Of a stretch of 64,000 bases of DNA, positions 25,179-33,648 are shown piece after piece. Position 1 is the first letter of the stretch; the number at the start of each line of letters is the position of its first letter. Source of the stretch: RUG572 sp964386385 (GTDB lineage: Bacteria; Verrucomicrobiota; Kiritimatiellia; RFP12; UBA1067); NCBI GenBank assembly GCA_964386385.1, contig CAYLRN010000012.1:1-64000 (forward strand), written 5' to 3'. The translations under genes and the position numbers were made by a program. The notes beneath the pieces are model-generated. The model searched no databases and had not been told where the DNA came from. It saw only the letters and a program-made list of their open reading frames with translations.

Positions 25179-25769
25179 CTAGCGCCGCTCCTTCTTCGGC
25201 AGCGTTCCGTTTCCGTCGCATTTCCTGCACTGCGCGGCGCCCATTCCCATGCACGTGGGGCAGACGACCTTGCCGACTCCGAGGCACGTCGCGCACGGGA
25301 CGACGACGATTTTGACGTGGCGGCTCGTGGCGCCGCTCGTCCTGCGTTCCATTTTCGTCCATCCCGGCTTGCCGCCGGCCGCCGCCGCGCTTCTGCACGA
25401 CTGGCAGGCGAGGAAGCCCGTCGCCACGCATTTCCTGCACGGCGTCACGCCGGAGAGGCGGCAGTCGGGGCAGACGTCCACGTCGGCGAGTTCCTCTGCG
25501 GCGGGGCGCGGGGCGCGCGTCCTGTACCTTTCGCGCCAGCCTCTTCCCTCGCAGGTCGGGCAGCGGTCGTATTTGACGTCCCATCGGCGCGTTGCGAACG
25601 GTCTGCCGGGCGTCACGCCGATCTCGCCGTCGTGCTGTCCGAGATTTGGCGGGGTGAGCGACAGCGAGCGACGTCCGTGGCAGGTCGGGCATTTGACGCG
25701 CACGACCGTCGGCTCTGCGAAAGCCGTCATGGCGATTGCCATGAGCGATGCGAGAAGCGCGATTTTCAT
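25179..25769 (-). CDS. Exported CxxC-repeat (DnaJ zinc-finger-like) protein
   Basis: 196 residues with a signal peptide (1-18, ending TAFA). The mature part holds about eight CxxC motifs, several in the CxxCxGxG form typical of the DnaJ central zinc finger (CPTCHGRR, CPTCEGRG, CPDCRLSG, CRKCVATG, CATCLGVGK, CPTCMGMG, CRKCDGNG). No J domain is present. It may bind zinc, or undergo thiol redox chemistry outside the cytoplasm. It overlaps the regulator gene by 4 nt (ATGA). Its place between a two-component pair and a protein kinase suggests an envelope sensor or target. Confidence 0.75.
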   Translation of the reverse strand: MKIALLASLMAIAMTAFAEPTVVRVKCPTCHGRRSLSLTPPNLGQHDGEIGVTPGRPFATRRWDVKYDRCPTCEGRGWRERYRTRAPRPAAEELADVDVCPDCRLSGVTPCRKCVATGFLACQSCRSAAAAGGKPGWTKMERRTSGATSRHVKIVVVPCATCLGVGKVVCPTCMGMGAAQCRKCDGNGTLPKKERR

Positions 25770-27121
25770 ATGCCGGCCTCCTCTTCTGCGTACCTGTCTA
25801 GTTTCCTGTACAGCGTGCGGCGCGATATGCCAAGCGCGCGCGCGGCCTCCGTGCGGTTGCCGTTGCAGTCCTTGAGGACGGCCATGATCTTCGCCTTTTC
25901 CGTCTCGTCCAGCGTTCCTGAAACCGCGAGGGTGACGTTCGCGCCTGCCCTGCCGTGCATCTGTTCGGGGACGTCGGCGACGTCGAGCTGCGTCCCCGTT
26001 GCGAGGACGATCATCTTCTCCACGGCGTTCCGGAGCTCTCGCACGTTCCCCGGCCAGTCGTACGCCTCGAGCATCTTCATCGCGGCGGGGGTGACGCCGG
26101 CCACGGGCGAGTTGTTCGCGGCCGCGATCTGCCTGACGAAGTGCATGACGAGGAGCGGAATGTCGCTGCGCCTTTCCTTGAGCGCGGGGACGCGTATGTC
26201 CACGACGTTCAGGCGGTAGTAGAGGTCTTCGCGGAACGCGCCCTGCGCTACCGCCGCGCGGAGGTCCCTGTTCGTCGCGGCGACGATGCGGATGTCGACG
26301 CCTATCGTCGCCGCGCCGCCCACGCGCTGGAACGAGCGGTTCTCAAGCGCCCGGAGGAGCTTCACCTGCATGGGAAGGGGGAGTTCGCCGACTTCGTCCA
26401 GGAAGATCGTCCCGTGGTTGGCGGCCTCGAACGAGCCTATGTGCTGCGCGTATGCGCCGGTGAACGAACCCTTCTCGTGTCCGAAGAACTCGCTTTCCAT
26501 CAGGTTCTCCGGGATTGCGCCGCAGTTGACGGCCACGAAAGGTCCGTTCGCGCGCGGCGAGAGCTTGTGGAGCGCGTGCGCGACGAGCTCCTTGCCGGAG
26601 CCGTTGGGTCCCTGTATCAGCACGGTGGCCGTAGTGGGGGCGGCGCGGCGGATGAGCTGGAAGACGCGGCGCATGGGCTCGGAGGACCCGATCATCTGCT
26701 CGAGGCCGTACTTCTCGTCAAGCTGGCTCCGGAGCGACACGACCTCCGACTCGAGCGCGGCCGTCTTGAGAGCCTTCGCGACGCGCCTGTCAAGCTGGTC
26801 GAGGTCGACCGGTTTCATGATGAAGTCGTCCACTCCGTCCTTCATCGCGGCGACGGCCTGGTCGACCGTGCCGAACGCCGTGAGCAGGATGCAGGCGAGC
26901 TTCGGGTGCGCCTTTTTGGCGGCCTTGAAGAGCTCGATGCCGTCCATGCCCGGCATTCTGACGTCGGAGAGCATGAGGGCGACGTCGGGATGCGAGTCGA
27001 GTTCCTTCAGGGCTGCCTCGGCGTCGGGCGCGACATGGACGTTGTAGTCCGCGCCAAGGGCGCGGGCCATGAATTCGCGGGTGTCGCGTTCGTCGTCCAC
27101 TATGAGGATTGTCTGTTTCAA
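25766..27121 (-). CDS. Sigma-54-dependent response regulator (NtrC family)
   Basis: 451 residues in three domains. The receiver (1-120) has D9/D10, phospho-acceptor D53 in LMLSDVRMPG and the Lys of IMKPVD. The AAA+ sigma-54 interaction domain (about 145-380) has Walker A GPNGSGKE and GSFTGA in place of the canonical GAFTGA. The C-terminal Fis-type helix-turn-helix is NRTEAARALGISRRTLYRKL. It activates sigma-54 promoters upon phosphorylation by the adjacent kinase. Start and stop overlap both neighbours by 4 nt. The GSFTGA variant still occurs in functional activators. Confidence 0.93.
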   Translation of the reverse strand: MKQTILIVDDERDTREFMARALGADYNVHVAPDAEAALKELDSHPDVALMLSDVRMPGMDGIELFKAAKKAHPKLACILLTAFGTVDQAVAAMKDGVDDFIMKPVDLDQLDRRVAKALKTAALESEVVSLRSQLDEKYGLEQMIGSSEPMRRVFQLIRRAAPTTATVLIQGPNGSGKELVAHALHKLSPRANGPFVAVNCGAIPENLMESEFFGHEKGSFTGAYAQHIGSFEAANHGTIFLDEVGELPLPMQVKLLRALENRSFQRVGGAATIGVDIRIVAATNRDLRAAVAQGAFREDLYYRLNVVDIRVPALKERRSDIPLLVMHFVRQIAAANNSPVAGVTPAAMKMLEAYDWPGNVRELRNAVEKMIVLATGTQLDVADVPEQMHGRAGANVTLAVSGTLDETEKAKIMAVLKDCNGNRTEAARALGISRRTLYRKLDRYAEEEAGI

Positions 27122-28314
27122 GCGTTCTCCGACGTGCTGGTGGTGGATGGTTGGGCGGGCGGGACGTCTGCGAGGCGGCGTATGCGCTGCTGAAGGCGCG
27201 GGATTCGCACGATGAAGCGCGTTCCGTCGCCCATCTTCGACTCGACGTCGATTTCGCCGCCATGCGCGCGCACGATGCGGCGCGAGAGCATGAGCCCCAG
27301 GCCGTTGCCTCCGTTCTTCTTGGACGTCCTGTACGGCTCGAAGAGGTGGCGCAGGACGTCGTCGTCCATTCCGCCGCCGTGGTCGCGCACGACGGCGGCG
27401 ACGTCGCGGTCGTCCGACGCGAGTTCGATTTCAAGCGGCGCGCCGTCCTTTGTGGCCTCCAGCGCGTTCTTCACGAGGTTGAAGAAGACCTGCTCCATCT
27501 GCGCCCTGTCGAGGAGGACGGCGGGAAGGGCGGGCGGGAGGTCGACCGTGACCTGGACGCGGCGGTCCTCTATCTGCGGCTTGAGGGCGGCAAGGGTGTC
27601 GGAAAGCGGGTCCGCGAGGGAGCCTGGCGCGAGGTTGGGGCGCACGGGGCGCATTGCGGCGAGGAAACCGCTGTTGATGTCGGTTATGCGCCTGACTTCC
27701 TTGCGCGCGGTCGCGATGTCGGCGAGAAGCCGGCCGCGCCGCTCTTCGTCCGGCTCCCGCCTGAACTCCCGTTCCAGCAGCTGGAGGTTGAGCGAGAGGG
27801 CGTTGAGGGGGTTGCCGATCTCGTGGGCGATTCCCGCGGCGAGGTCCTTGACGGCGTCCGTGCGGCCGGATTCAAGGGCGTCGGCTTCGCGCGAGCGGGC
27901 GAGCGTGACGTCGCGGACGAGGATGACGAACGCCTCTCCGTTCGGAAGGGAGCTGATCTCGAGGATCCGGCGTTCAGGATAGGCCATCTCGATTTCCATC
28001 GACGCCTTCCGCGCCCATCCGCGCCCCTCCTTCGGCGGGCGCATGAGATTGTCCCAGTCCCAGTCGGGGAGCGCGTCCCTGGCGGAGCGCGGCGCCCGGT
28101 CGTCTGAAAGCTGTGCGCCGGACAGCGCGTCCGCCGCGGCGTTCGCGTAGAGGACGCCCCCCGCGGCGTCGACGACTATCACGCCCTCGTCCAGGGCGTT
28201 GAAGACGGATTCGAGAAAGCTGAACTCGTTGACAAGCGACGTGAACTGCCGCTTCTGCGATTCAAGGTCCAGCTTTCCCATGTGCTCCGCGACTTTTTTG
28301 AAGAACTTCTTCAT
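27118..28314 (-). CDS. Soluble PAS histidine kinase (NtrB-like)
   Basis: 398 residues from the ATG at 28314. A PAS domain (about 32-145, EGVIVVDAAGGVLYANAAADAL) is followed by HisKA with phospho-acceptor H164 in AAGIAHEIGNPLNALS. The HATPase has an N box (NLVKNALEATKDG), GGGMDDD, FEPYRTSKKNGGNGLGLMLSRRI and GDGTRFIVRIP. There are no membrane spans, so the signal is internal. It is paired with the NtrC-type regulator by a 4-nt overlap. A longer frame to 28497 crosses the promoter box at 28352-28357 and is rejected. Confidence 0.92.
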   Translation of the reverse strand: MKKFFKKVAEHMGKLDLESQKRQFTSLVNEFSFLESVFNALDEGVIVVDAAGGVLYANAAADALSGAQLSDDRAPRSARDALPDWDWDNLMRPPKEGRGWARKASMEIEMAYPERRILEISSLPNGEAFVILVRDVTLARSREADALESGRTDAVKDLAAGIAHEIGNPLNALSLNLQLLEREFRREPDEERRGRLLADIATARKEVRRITDINSGFLAAMRPVRPNLAPGSLADPLSDTLAALKPQIEDRRVQVTVDLPPALPAVLLDRAQMEQVFFNLVKNALEATKDGAPLEIELASDDRDVAAVVRDHGGGMDDDVLRHLFEPYRTSKKNGGNGLGLMLSRRIVRAHGGEIDVESKMGDGTRFIVRIPRLQQRIRRLADVPPAQPSTTSTSENA

Positions 28315-28351
28315 CTGTATCGTTTTGTCACAGTGAGATGGAAACGGCACG

Positions 28352-28357
28352 ATTCTA
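28352..28357 (-). promoter_or_regulatory. -10 box of the signalling operon
   Basis: The minus strand reads CGTGGTAGAATCG, with hexamer TAGAAT preceded by TGG. It lies 37 nt upstream of the histidine kinase ATG. Confidence 0.5.
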
Positions 28358-28436
28358 CCACGGATGCCGCCCGATGGCAAGCGGGTTTTAATGCGAATGC
28401 GCACAATGGATGGTGTGCGGGAAGGCATTTCGGTAG

Positions 28437-28548
28437 GGCGCGACGTCCCCGTCGCGCCGAGTGCGAATGCCGCGGGGACAACGGCGCGTGCGGACACGCG
28501 CCCTCCCGGATTCAGTCAGGGCATGATTGGGCGAGTCGCAAACTCGCC
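28437..28548 (+). repeat. Cluster of three REP-like hairpins
   Basis: Stem 1: GGCGCGACG/CGTCGCGCC (28437-28458). Stem 2: GGCGCGTG/CACGCGCC (28483-28502). Stem 3: GGCGAGT/ACTCGCC (28530-28548). All have perfect stems of 7-9 bp and loops of 4-5 nt. Stem 3 shares the CGAGT...GCAAACTCG arrangement with the palindrome at 33478-33507. Possible roles are transcription insulation or REP/BIME-type repeats. Confidence 0.55.
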
Positions 28549-28578
28549 TGAAACGATTGACGAGAAAAAAAAAACAGA

Positions 28579-28584
28579 TATAAT
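28579..28584 (+). promoter_or_regulatory. -10 box of the LamG-like gene
   Basis: GATATAATTG follows a run of A. The predicted start is near 28590, giving a leader of about 65 nt with a GGAGGT site. Confidence 0.45.
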
Positions 28585-28655
28585 TGACGACACGACGGTG
28601 GAATGGGTCTGCCGCCGGAATGATCGCTAGCGAGTTGTCGACATGGAGGTCCGCG

Positions 28656-30536
28656 ATGGGCAAGATTGTATCTGTTTTTACGTGCGTCTGGATGGCTTCG
28701 TCCGCCGTGGGCGACGTCCTGGGCGATGCGAAGTATCTGTGGGACTTCGACTGCGACGTCAACGGCGACGGCGAACTGCAGCTTGAGGAGGTGCGGGACG
28801 CGCGCCGCTGGGGTTCGACGAACCTCTACGGATATGCGGACGCATGGAAGCCCGATTCCATCAAGACGAACCTCATCGACGGGATCGGGCCGCAGTGGCG
28901 GACGGGCGAGGTGGTGAACCCGACGCGCGGAATCACGTCCGAGGGGACGTTCCTCCACTTCAAGCTGGGGACGAACGTCGTGCAGAACGCGAATGGTAGC
29001 TGCACAACGAACCTGTCCGGCAGCGGAATCGTCTACGACTCCGGCGCCATAACAGGCAGCGTGTCGGCGCTGATACGCCTGCGCGCGGACGCCTTCGACG
29101 CCTTCTTCGGCAAGGCCGACCACGTCTGGGTGATCGACAACGGCGAGGCGTGGAACGTCGCCGCCGGGTCGAACATCGGCTTCCACTCGTGGGGCGAGAA
29201 GGGCGCGAGCCATCCCTGCATCATGTTCGGGAAGCTGATGTTCGACATGGACGAGACGGTTTCGACGAACACGTGGTACGACATAGGGTATTCGCTGCGG
29301 GACACGGGGGACGGCGGCGCGGAGGCGATCTTCATGGTCCGCAAGCCGGACGCGCCGACGGCCATCGCCAGCTCCAAGGACTACAAGACGAAGGGCGTCT
29401 GGTTCGAGCGCAAGGTACTGGCCGCCGGCGGCGGGGCGTTCACCAACGAGGTTCGCGCGAACAAGTTCATCCGAATCGGCGGCGAGGACATCGGGACGAA
29501 GGCGGGCGTGAACAACAACGTGAAGAAGTGCTTCGCGGGCGACATTCGGCGAATCGTGATGTGGGACCGCGCGCTTTCGTCGAACGAACTCGTCGAGGCC
29601 GCGCTTGAGACGTCGTCCCTCTTCAAGATCGGATACGATGACGGGAAGAGCGGCGAGTTCGGACTTCCGGACGAAATCGCGAAGCCGTACGACGTCGACC
29701 GCGCGCCGTTCCGCGAAATGCCGCAGTCGCTGACGGCGGAGCGTCCGGTGGCGGAGCTGTCGTTCACGCCGCGCTCGGTTGCCGCGGCGGCGTTGGGGCA
29801 CATGCTGCGTGTCAAGGCGGCTGACGGCCCTGCCGGCTCCACGCGCCTGAAGACGACGGTGAACGGGCACGTGGCGGACGTTATGACGCTGACGCCGGGC
29901 GCGGAGAAGTGGGCGTACGTGAAGCCCGGATGGCTGAAGGCGGGGGCGAACGAGATCCGGATCGAGCGACTGGCGCAGAGCAGCACGGCGGCGGCGTTCA
30001 ACTTCGACGTCGTGGAGATGTCCGGGTCCTGGCAGGTGAGCGAGACGGGGAACGGCAACAACGACATGTCGGTCGAGAACAGCGTGCCGACGACGTTCTA
30101 CGTCGGCGACTGGAATTTCAGCGGGATGCAGCGCGGCGTGGTGACTGGCTATTCGACAGTCAGGCAGCGCTTCTGGATGCCGCCGGCGCTGGCGCGGCGC
30201 CATGCGTTCGCCTATTCCGGCGTCTGCACGTCGGTCGAGGCGCACGAGGCAAGTTACCTGAAGCTGACGAACTCCGTGGAGAACGGCGGACTGGGCCTGC
30301 CATATGGGAAATGGCCGCTGACGTTCGCGGTGAACGGGGAGACGTACCTTGAATCGAAGTGCATTGGAAAAGGCGAGGGCTGGTCGTTCACGATACCGAA
30401 GGGCGCGCTGAACGCCGGATGGAACGAGATCTCCACGACGCTGGACGTCCAGGGCGTCACCTGCTGGAGCTGCTTCGACTACTTCCGCCTCTCCATCGTC
30501 CCCAATCCGTCCGGCACCCTGCTCATGCTGCGCTAG
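28656..30536 (+). CDS. Exported LamG/concanavalin-like surface protein
   Basis: 626 residues. A short signal peptide (1-19, ending SSAVG) is followed by DFDCDVNGDGELQLEEV, an EF-hand/dockerin-like calcium loop (D-x-N-x-D-G). The central part (about 95-320) has LamG-like features, including DIGYSLRDTGDGGAEAIF and a FAGDIRRIVMWDRALSSNELVEA ending typical of LamG jelly rolls. A second beta-rich carbohydrate-binding-like part spans about 400-620. No catalytic residues were recognised, so a glycan-binding or structural surface role is inferred. GGAGGT lies 5 nt before the ATG. Confidence 0.6.
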   Translation: MGKIVSVFTCVWMASSAVGDVLGDAKYLWDFDCDVNGDGELQLEEVRDARRWGSTNLYGYADAWKPDSIKTNLIDGIGPQWRTGEVVNPTRGITSEGTFLHFKLGTNVVQNANGSCTTNLSGSGIVYDSGAITGSVSALIRLRADAFDAFFGKADHVWVIDNGEAWNVAAGSNIGFHSWGEKGASHPCIMFGKLMFDMDETVSTNTWYDIGYSLRDTGDGGAEAIFMVRKPDAPTAIASSKDYKTKGVWFERKVLAAGGGAFTNEVRANKFIRIGGEDIGTKAGVNNNVKKCFAGDIRRIVMWDRALSSNELVEAALETSSLFKIGYDDGKSGEFGLPDEIAKPYDVDRAPFREMPQSLTAERPVAELSFTPRSVAAAALGHMLRVKAADGPAGSTRLKTTVNGHVADVMTLTPGAEKWAYVKPGWLKAGANEIRIERLAQSSTAAAFNFDVVEMSGSWQVSETGNGNNDMSVENSVPTTFYVGDWNFSGMQRGVVTGYSTVRQRFWMPPALARRHAFAYSGVCTSVEAHEASYLKLTNSVENGGLGLPYGKWPLTFAVNGETYLESKCIGKGEGWSFTIPKGALNAGWNEISTTLDVQGVTCWSCFDYFRLSIVPNPSGTLLMLR

Positions 30537-30576
30537 CGCGTTTCCTCCTGTTGCGGTCGCGCAGGAGCGCGTCCCT

Positions 30577-30597
30577 CCCCCGCGCGTCCGGCGGGGG
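30577..30597 (+). terminator. Hairpin terminator after the LamG-like gene
   Basis: CCCCCGC (30577-30583) pairs with GCGGGGG (30591-30597), followed within a few bases by CTTTTC. It lies 41 bp after the stop codon and before the potD promoter. Confidence 0.55.
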
Positions 30598-30636
30598 CAG
30601 GACTTTTCGCGGCGTTCTTGTGCCACCGTGCCGGGA

Positions 30637-30647
30637 TTTGATAGAAT
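30637..30647 (+). promoter_or_regulatory. Extended -10 promoter of the PotD-like gene
   Basis: TTTGATAGAAT fits the consensus. It leaves a leader of about 77 nt before the ATG at 30731, which has an AAAAGGA site. Confidence 0.55.
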
Positions 30648-30730
30648 GTGCGCCGTTCGTCCCGAAGGGTGTCCGACGGGGAACTGGTTGCAAGTCAATG
30701 CGATAGACAGAAAAAGGGTACAAAAGGAAA

Positions 30731-31798
30731 ATGAAGACAAGCATCGCCCTCGCCTCCGCGGCCGTCGCCGCGGTCTTCGCCGGCTGCGGGCCCGCCAAGC
30801 CCGAGCTGCACGTCTACACGTGGACCGACTACATCGCGCCGAGCGTCCTGCAGTCGTTCGAGGAGAAGTACAACTGCACCGTCGTCGTGGACACGTTCGA
30901 CTCGAACGAGTCCATGTACGCGAAGCTCAAGGCCGGGGCCACCGGGTACGACGTGATAATGCCCAGCTCCTACCAGATCGGCACGATGGCGAAGGAGGGC
31001 ATGATCCTGAAGCTCGACCATTCGAAGCTGCCCAACGTGAAGAAGAACTTCGACAAACGCTTCACCTCGCAGATCATCGACGCCGAGTTCACCTACAACG
31101 TCCCGTACGCCGTCACCTACACCGGTTTCGCGTACGTCAAGGACAAGATTCCCGCCGGGGCGGACGTCAACAGCTGGGCGGTTCTCGGCAACGCCGCGCT
31201 CAAGGGCCGCGTCTCCCTGCTGGACGACCAGCGCGAGGTCATCGGCGCGGGGCTCATGTATCTCGGCTACTCGATCAACTCCACGAACGCGGACGAGATC
31301 GCAAAGGCGGTCGACCAGGTGCTGAAGTGGAAGGTGAACGTCCGCAAGTTCGACGCCGAGAGCTACAAGACCGAAGTCGCCTCAGGCGCGATTTCGCTTG
31401 GACACGGCTACTCCACCGACACGACGCAGGTCATAGTCGGCGACGAGGAGGCCGGCGCCAAGCCGCGTCCGGACATCGGCTTCGCCCTGCCGAAGGAGGG
31501 CTACACGATTGCGTTCGACGAAATGGTGATCTCTTCCGCCTCGAAGCAGGTCGACCTTGCGTACGCCTTCATGGACTTCGTGTACGACGCGGCCGTTGCG
31601 AAGGAGAACATGGAGTACATCTGCGGCCCGTCGCCCGTCGCGCCCGCGATCGCCGCGCTCGACGAGGACTACCGCAAGACCATCATCCTGGACGACGCCA
31701 CGCTTAAGCGCGGCCAGGTGCTCAAAGGCTTCGACGACCGGCCGGCGGTGATGGAGCTCTACAACAAGGCCTGGGACCGCGTCAAGGCGGGCGAATAG
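30731..31798 (+). CDS. potD: Polyamine ABC transporter substrate-binding lipoprotein
   Basis: 355 residues. The signal peptide ends in a lipobox AVFAGC (C19), so the protein is lipid-anchored. The sequence follows the PotD/PotF family: ELHVYTWTDYIAPSVLQSFEEKYNCTVVVDTFDSNESMYAKL, GYDVIMPSSYQIGTM, and FALPKEGYTIAFDEMVI. It should bind spermidine or putrescine in the periplasm for import. No potA, potB or potC is adjacent; the next gene is an unrelated MacB-type permease. The membrane partner must lie elsewhere. Confidence 0.88.
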   Translation: MKTSIALASAAVAAVFAGCGPAKPELHVYTWTDYIAPSVLQSFEEKYNCTVVVDTFDSNESMYAKLKAGATGYDVIMPSSYQIGTMAKEGMILKLDHSKLPNVKKNFDKRFTSQIIDAEFTYNVPYAVTYTGFAYVKDKIPAGADVNSWAVLGNAALKGRVSLLDDQREVIGAGLMYLGYSINSTNADEIAKAVDQVLKWKVNVRKFDAESYKTEVASGAISLGHGYSTDTTQVIVGDEEAGAKPRPDIGFALPKEGYTIAFDEMVISSASKQVDLAYAFMDFVYDAAVAKENMEYICGPSPVAPAIAALDEDYRKTIILDDATLKRGQVLKGFDDRPAVMELYNKAWDRVKAGE

Positions 31799-31809
31799 GC
31801 AAAAGCGGC

Positions 31810-33042
31810 ATGAACGTCTTCACCACGTTGAGAGTCGCCGTCCGGGCGATATGGAGGAACAAGACGCGCTCGTTCCTCACGATGCTCGGAATCATCTTCG
31901 GAATCGCCGCCGTCATCGTCGTGCTTGCGATCGGGAAGGGCGCGAGCGCCAACATGGTGGCGGAGATCTCGAAGATGGGCGACAACGTGGTGATGATCTT
32001 CAGCGAGCAGCGCCACGCCGCCGGCGGAGTGCACGGCGGCGCCGGCGAGGGGCAGTCGCTAACGACGTTGGACGGACTGGCGATACGGCACGAACTGGCG
32101 CATCTGGTGAAGGCCGAATCGCCGGAAGTCAGGACGTCGATGCAGATCGTCTACCAGGACAAGAACTGGAACACGACGGTCTACGGCTGCTCCACTGAAT
32201 TCCCCACGATCCGCAACTGGCAGGTTTCGGAGGGCGCGTTCTTCTCCGAGCAGGAGGAGCGGCAGAGCGCCCGCGTGTGCGTCCTGGGCAAGACGGTCGT
32301 GGACAACGTGTTCAACGGCGCTGACCCATGCGGCAGGACGCTGCGCATCGGGAACATGCCGTTTCGCGTCAAGGGCGTGATGGAGACGAAGGGCGTCGGC
32401 GGAATGGGGCAGGACCAGGACGACGCGGTGCTCGTCCCGTACACCACCTGCAAGCGCGTCCTGCAGGCGTCGAAGTTCCCGGACAACGTCCGCCAGATCA
32501 AGCTCTCCCTCTATTCGATGAGCCAGATAGACGAGGCGAAGCGCGAAATCGCCGCGCTTCTGCGCCAGCGCCACAGGCTGGGCGCGAACTCCGACGACGA
32601 CTTCAGGATCATCGACATGGCCGAAATCACGTCGACGATGAGCGGCGTCTCGAACACCATGACCGTGCTTCTGGCCGCCGTGGCGGCGATTTCGCTTCTC
32701 GTCGGCGGCATTGGCATCATGAACATCATGCTCGTCTCCGTGACGGAGCGCATACGCGAGATCGGGCTTCGCATGGCGATCGGGGCGACGCCCGTGAACA
32801 TCATGGGCCAGTTCATGCTGGAGGCCGTCCTCCTTTCCACCGTCGGCGGCGGAATAGGCGTCGCAATCGGCGTGGGCGGGGCCCAGACGATCGGCGACTG
32901 GCTGGGATGGCCGATTCTCGTGGAGATGACGTCCACCGCCGTGGCGTTCTTCTTCTCGGCGTTCGTGGGAATGTTCTTCGGATTCTACCCTGCCTGGCGC
33001 GCGAGCCACCTCAACCCGATCGACTGCCTCCGCTACGAATGA
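31810..33042 (+). CDS. MacB-type ABC transporter permease (FtsX fold)
   Basis: 410 residues. It has one N-terminal transmembrane helix (about 22-45) in the conserved RNKTRSFLTMLGIIFGIAAVIVVLAIGKGA. A periplasmic MacB-PCD domain follows (about 50-270), then three C-terminal helices with GGIGIMNIMLVSVTERIREIGLRMAIGA, and the end PAWRASHLNPIDCLRYE. MacB-family complexes couple ATP hydrolysis to periplasmic transport (lipoprotein, antibiotic or peptide export). The ATPase and the MacA-like adaptor are not present nearby, so this is an orphan permease subunit. It starts 11 bp after potD. Confidence 0.88.
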   Translation: MNVFTTLRVAVRAIWRNKTRSFLTMLGIIFGIAAVIVVLAIGKGASANMVAEISKMGDNVVMIFSEQRHAAGGVHGGAGEGQSLTTLDGLAIRHELAHLVKAESPEVRTSMQIVYQDKNWNTTVYGCSTEFPTIRNWQVSEGAFFSEQEERQSARVCVLGKTVVDNVFNGADPCGRTLRIGNMPFRVKGVMETKGVGGMGQDQDDAVLVPYTTCKRVLQASKFPDNVRQIKLSLYSMSQIDEAKREIAALLRQRHRLGANSDDDFRIIDMAEITSTMSGVSNTMTVLLAAVAAISLLVGGIGIMNIMLVSVTERIREIGLRMAIGATPVNIMGQFMLEAVLLSTVGGGIGVAIGVGGAQTIGDWLGWPILVEMTSTAVAFFFSAFVGMFFGFYPAWRASHLNPIDCLRYE

Positions 33043-33116
33043 CATGGGGGCTGGGGGGACGCCCCTGCGCCACGTTTTTTGCAATTTGCGTCTTTCACGT
33101 TTGGGCGTTTCCTCGT

Positions 33117-33332
33117 TCAGCGCCGACCGACTTCGTGCGCGAGGCGGTCGAGATCGCGTTGCGTCGGATTGGCCCCCTCGCCCGCGACAGACGGCGTCTG
33201 CCATCCGTTTGGCTCGTCGTTGCAGGTGAAGTCGTAGAACGTCGCCGGCGACCACTGTCCCTTGGCATCCATCAGGAACGCAAAGTTCTTGAGGTGGTCG
33301 TCGCGATTGTGTCCCAGGGCATGGTTTGCCAT
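33117..33332 (-). pseudogene. HipA-type kinase C-terminal fragment
   Basis: A 71-residue frame reading LGHNRDDHLKNFAFLMDAKG and then WSPATFYDFTCND, NPTQRDLDRLAHEVG. This matches the catalytic and metal-binding part of HipA Ser/Thr kinases (N-x-DDHxKNF, then a YDxT element and the N-P-T-x-x-D-L motif). A full HipA is about 400-440 residues; both the N-terminal kinase lobe and the last helices are missing, so this is a relic of a HipBA-type toxin-antitoxin module. No hipB antitoxin was found beside it. Confidence 0.6.
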
Positions 33333-33477
33333 AGCATATGAGCGCTATCAATGGAAAATGTCGTTATCGGCAATATCATGCCGTTAAACAACGGCATCCT
33401 GTTTCTAGCGTCCGATTTTGGATGTTGCACTGAAAACGGGAATGCGCCATTTGAAAGGTGCAGTCGCATTTCACCAC

Positions 33478-33507
33478 CCCTACACGAGTTTGCAAACTCG
33501 TGTAGGG
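33478..33507. repeat. Perfect 30-bp palindrome
   Basis: CCCTACACGAGTTTG is followed directly by its exact reverse complement with no spacer. It could act as a terminator-like stem, a protein-binding operator, or a REP-type element; its centre resembles stem 3 of the hairpin cluster near 28540. Confidence 0.75.
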
Positions 33508-33630
33508 ATTGCATGGTCATCGGCATGAACTGCACACAGGCAAATCGAAATCCTCCGTTCTGTCGCCAACCCTGTGGAAGGCACAGATTGGGCAGAATCC
33601 CTCCGATGCGCCGTCACCTTTTTTCGGCAA

Positions 33631-33641
33631 AATGCTATAAT
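33631..33641 (+). promoter_or_regulatory. Extended -10 promoter of AAA-ATPase copy 2
   Basis: AATGCTATAAT, 7 nt before the ATG at 33649, in the same sequence context as copy 1. Confidence 0.7.
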
Positions 33642-33648
33642 GTGCGGC

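Larger units (their letters stand above)
28315..28655. other. Divergent intergenic region with three hairpins
   Basis: This stretch lies between the histidine kinase and the LamG-like gene. It contains a minus-strand TAGAAT promoter, three strong hairpins in a row (28437-28458, 28483-28502, 28530-28548), and a plus-strand TATAAT box (28579-28584) after an A-rich stretch. No ORF with coding character was found. Confidence 0.55.
33043..33648. other. Intergenic region with a gene remnant and palindrome
   Basis: About 600 bp without an intact gene. It holds a minus-strand hipA remnant (33117-33332), a perfect 30-bp palindrome (33478-33507) and the promoter of AAA-ATPase copy 2. Between them lies AT-richer sequence with no convincing ORF. 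It looks like a degraded insertion zone. Confidence 0.6.

Noticed and set aside
33272..33535. 87-residue minus-strand ORF over the palindrome
   Set aside because: No motif, crosses the palindrome and the HipA remnant in another frame, no ribosome binding site.
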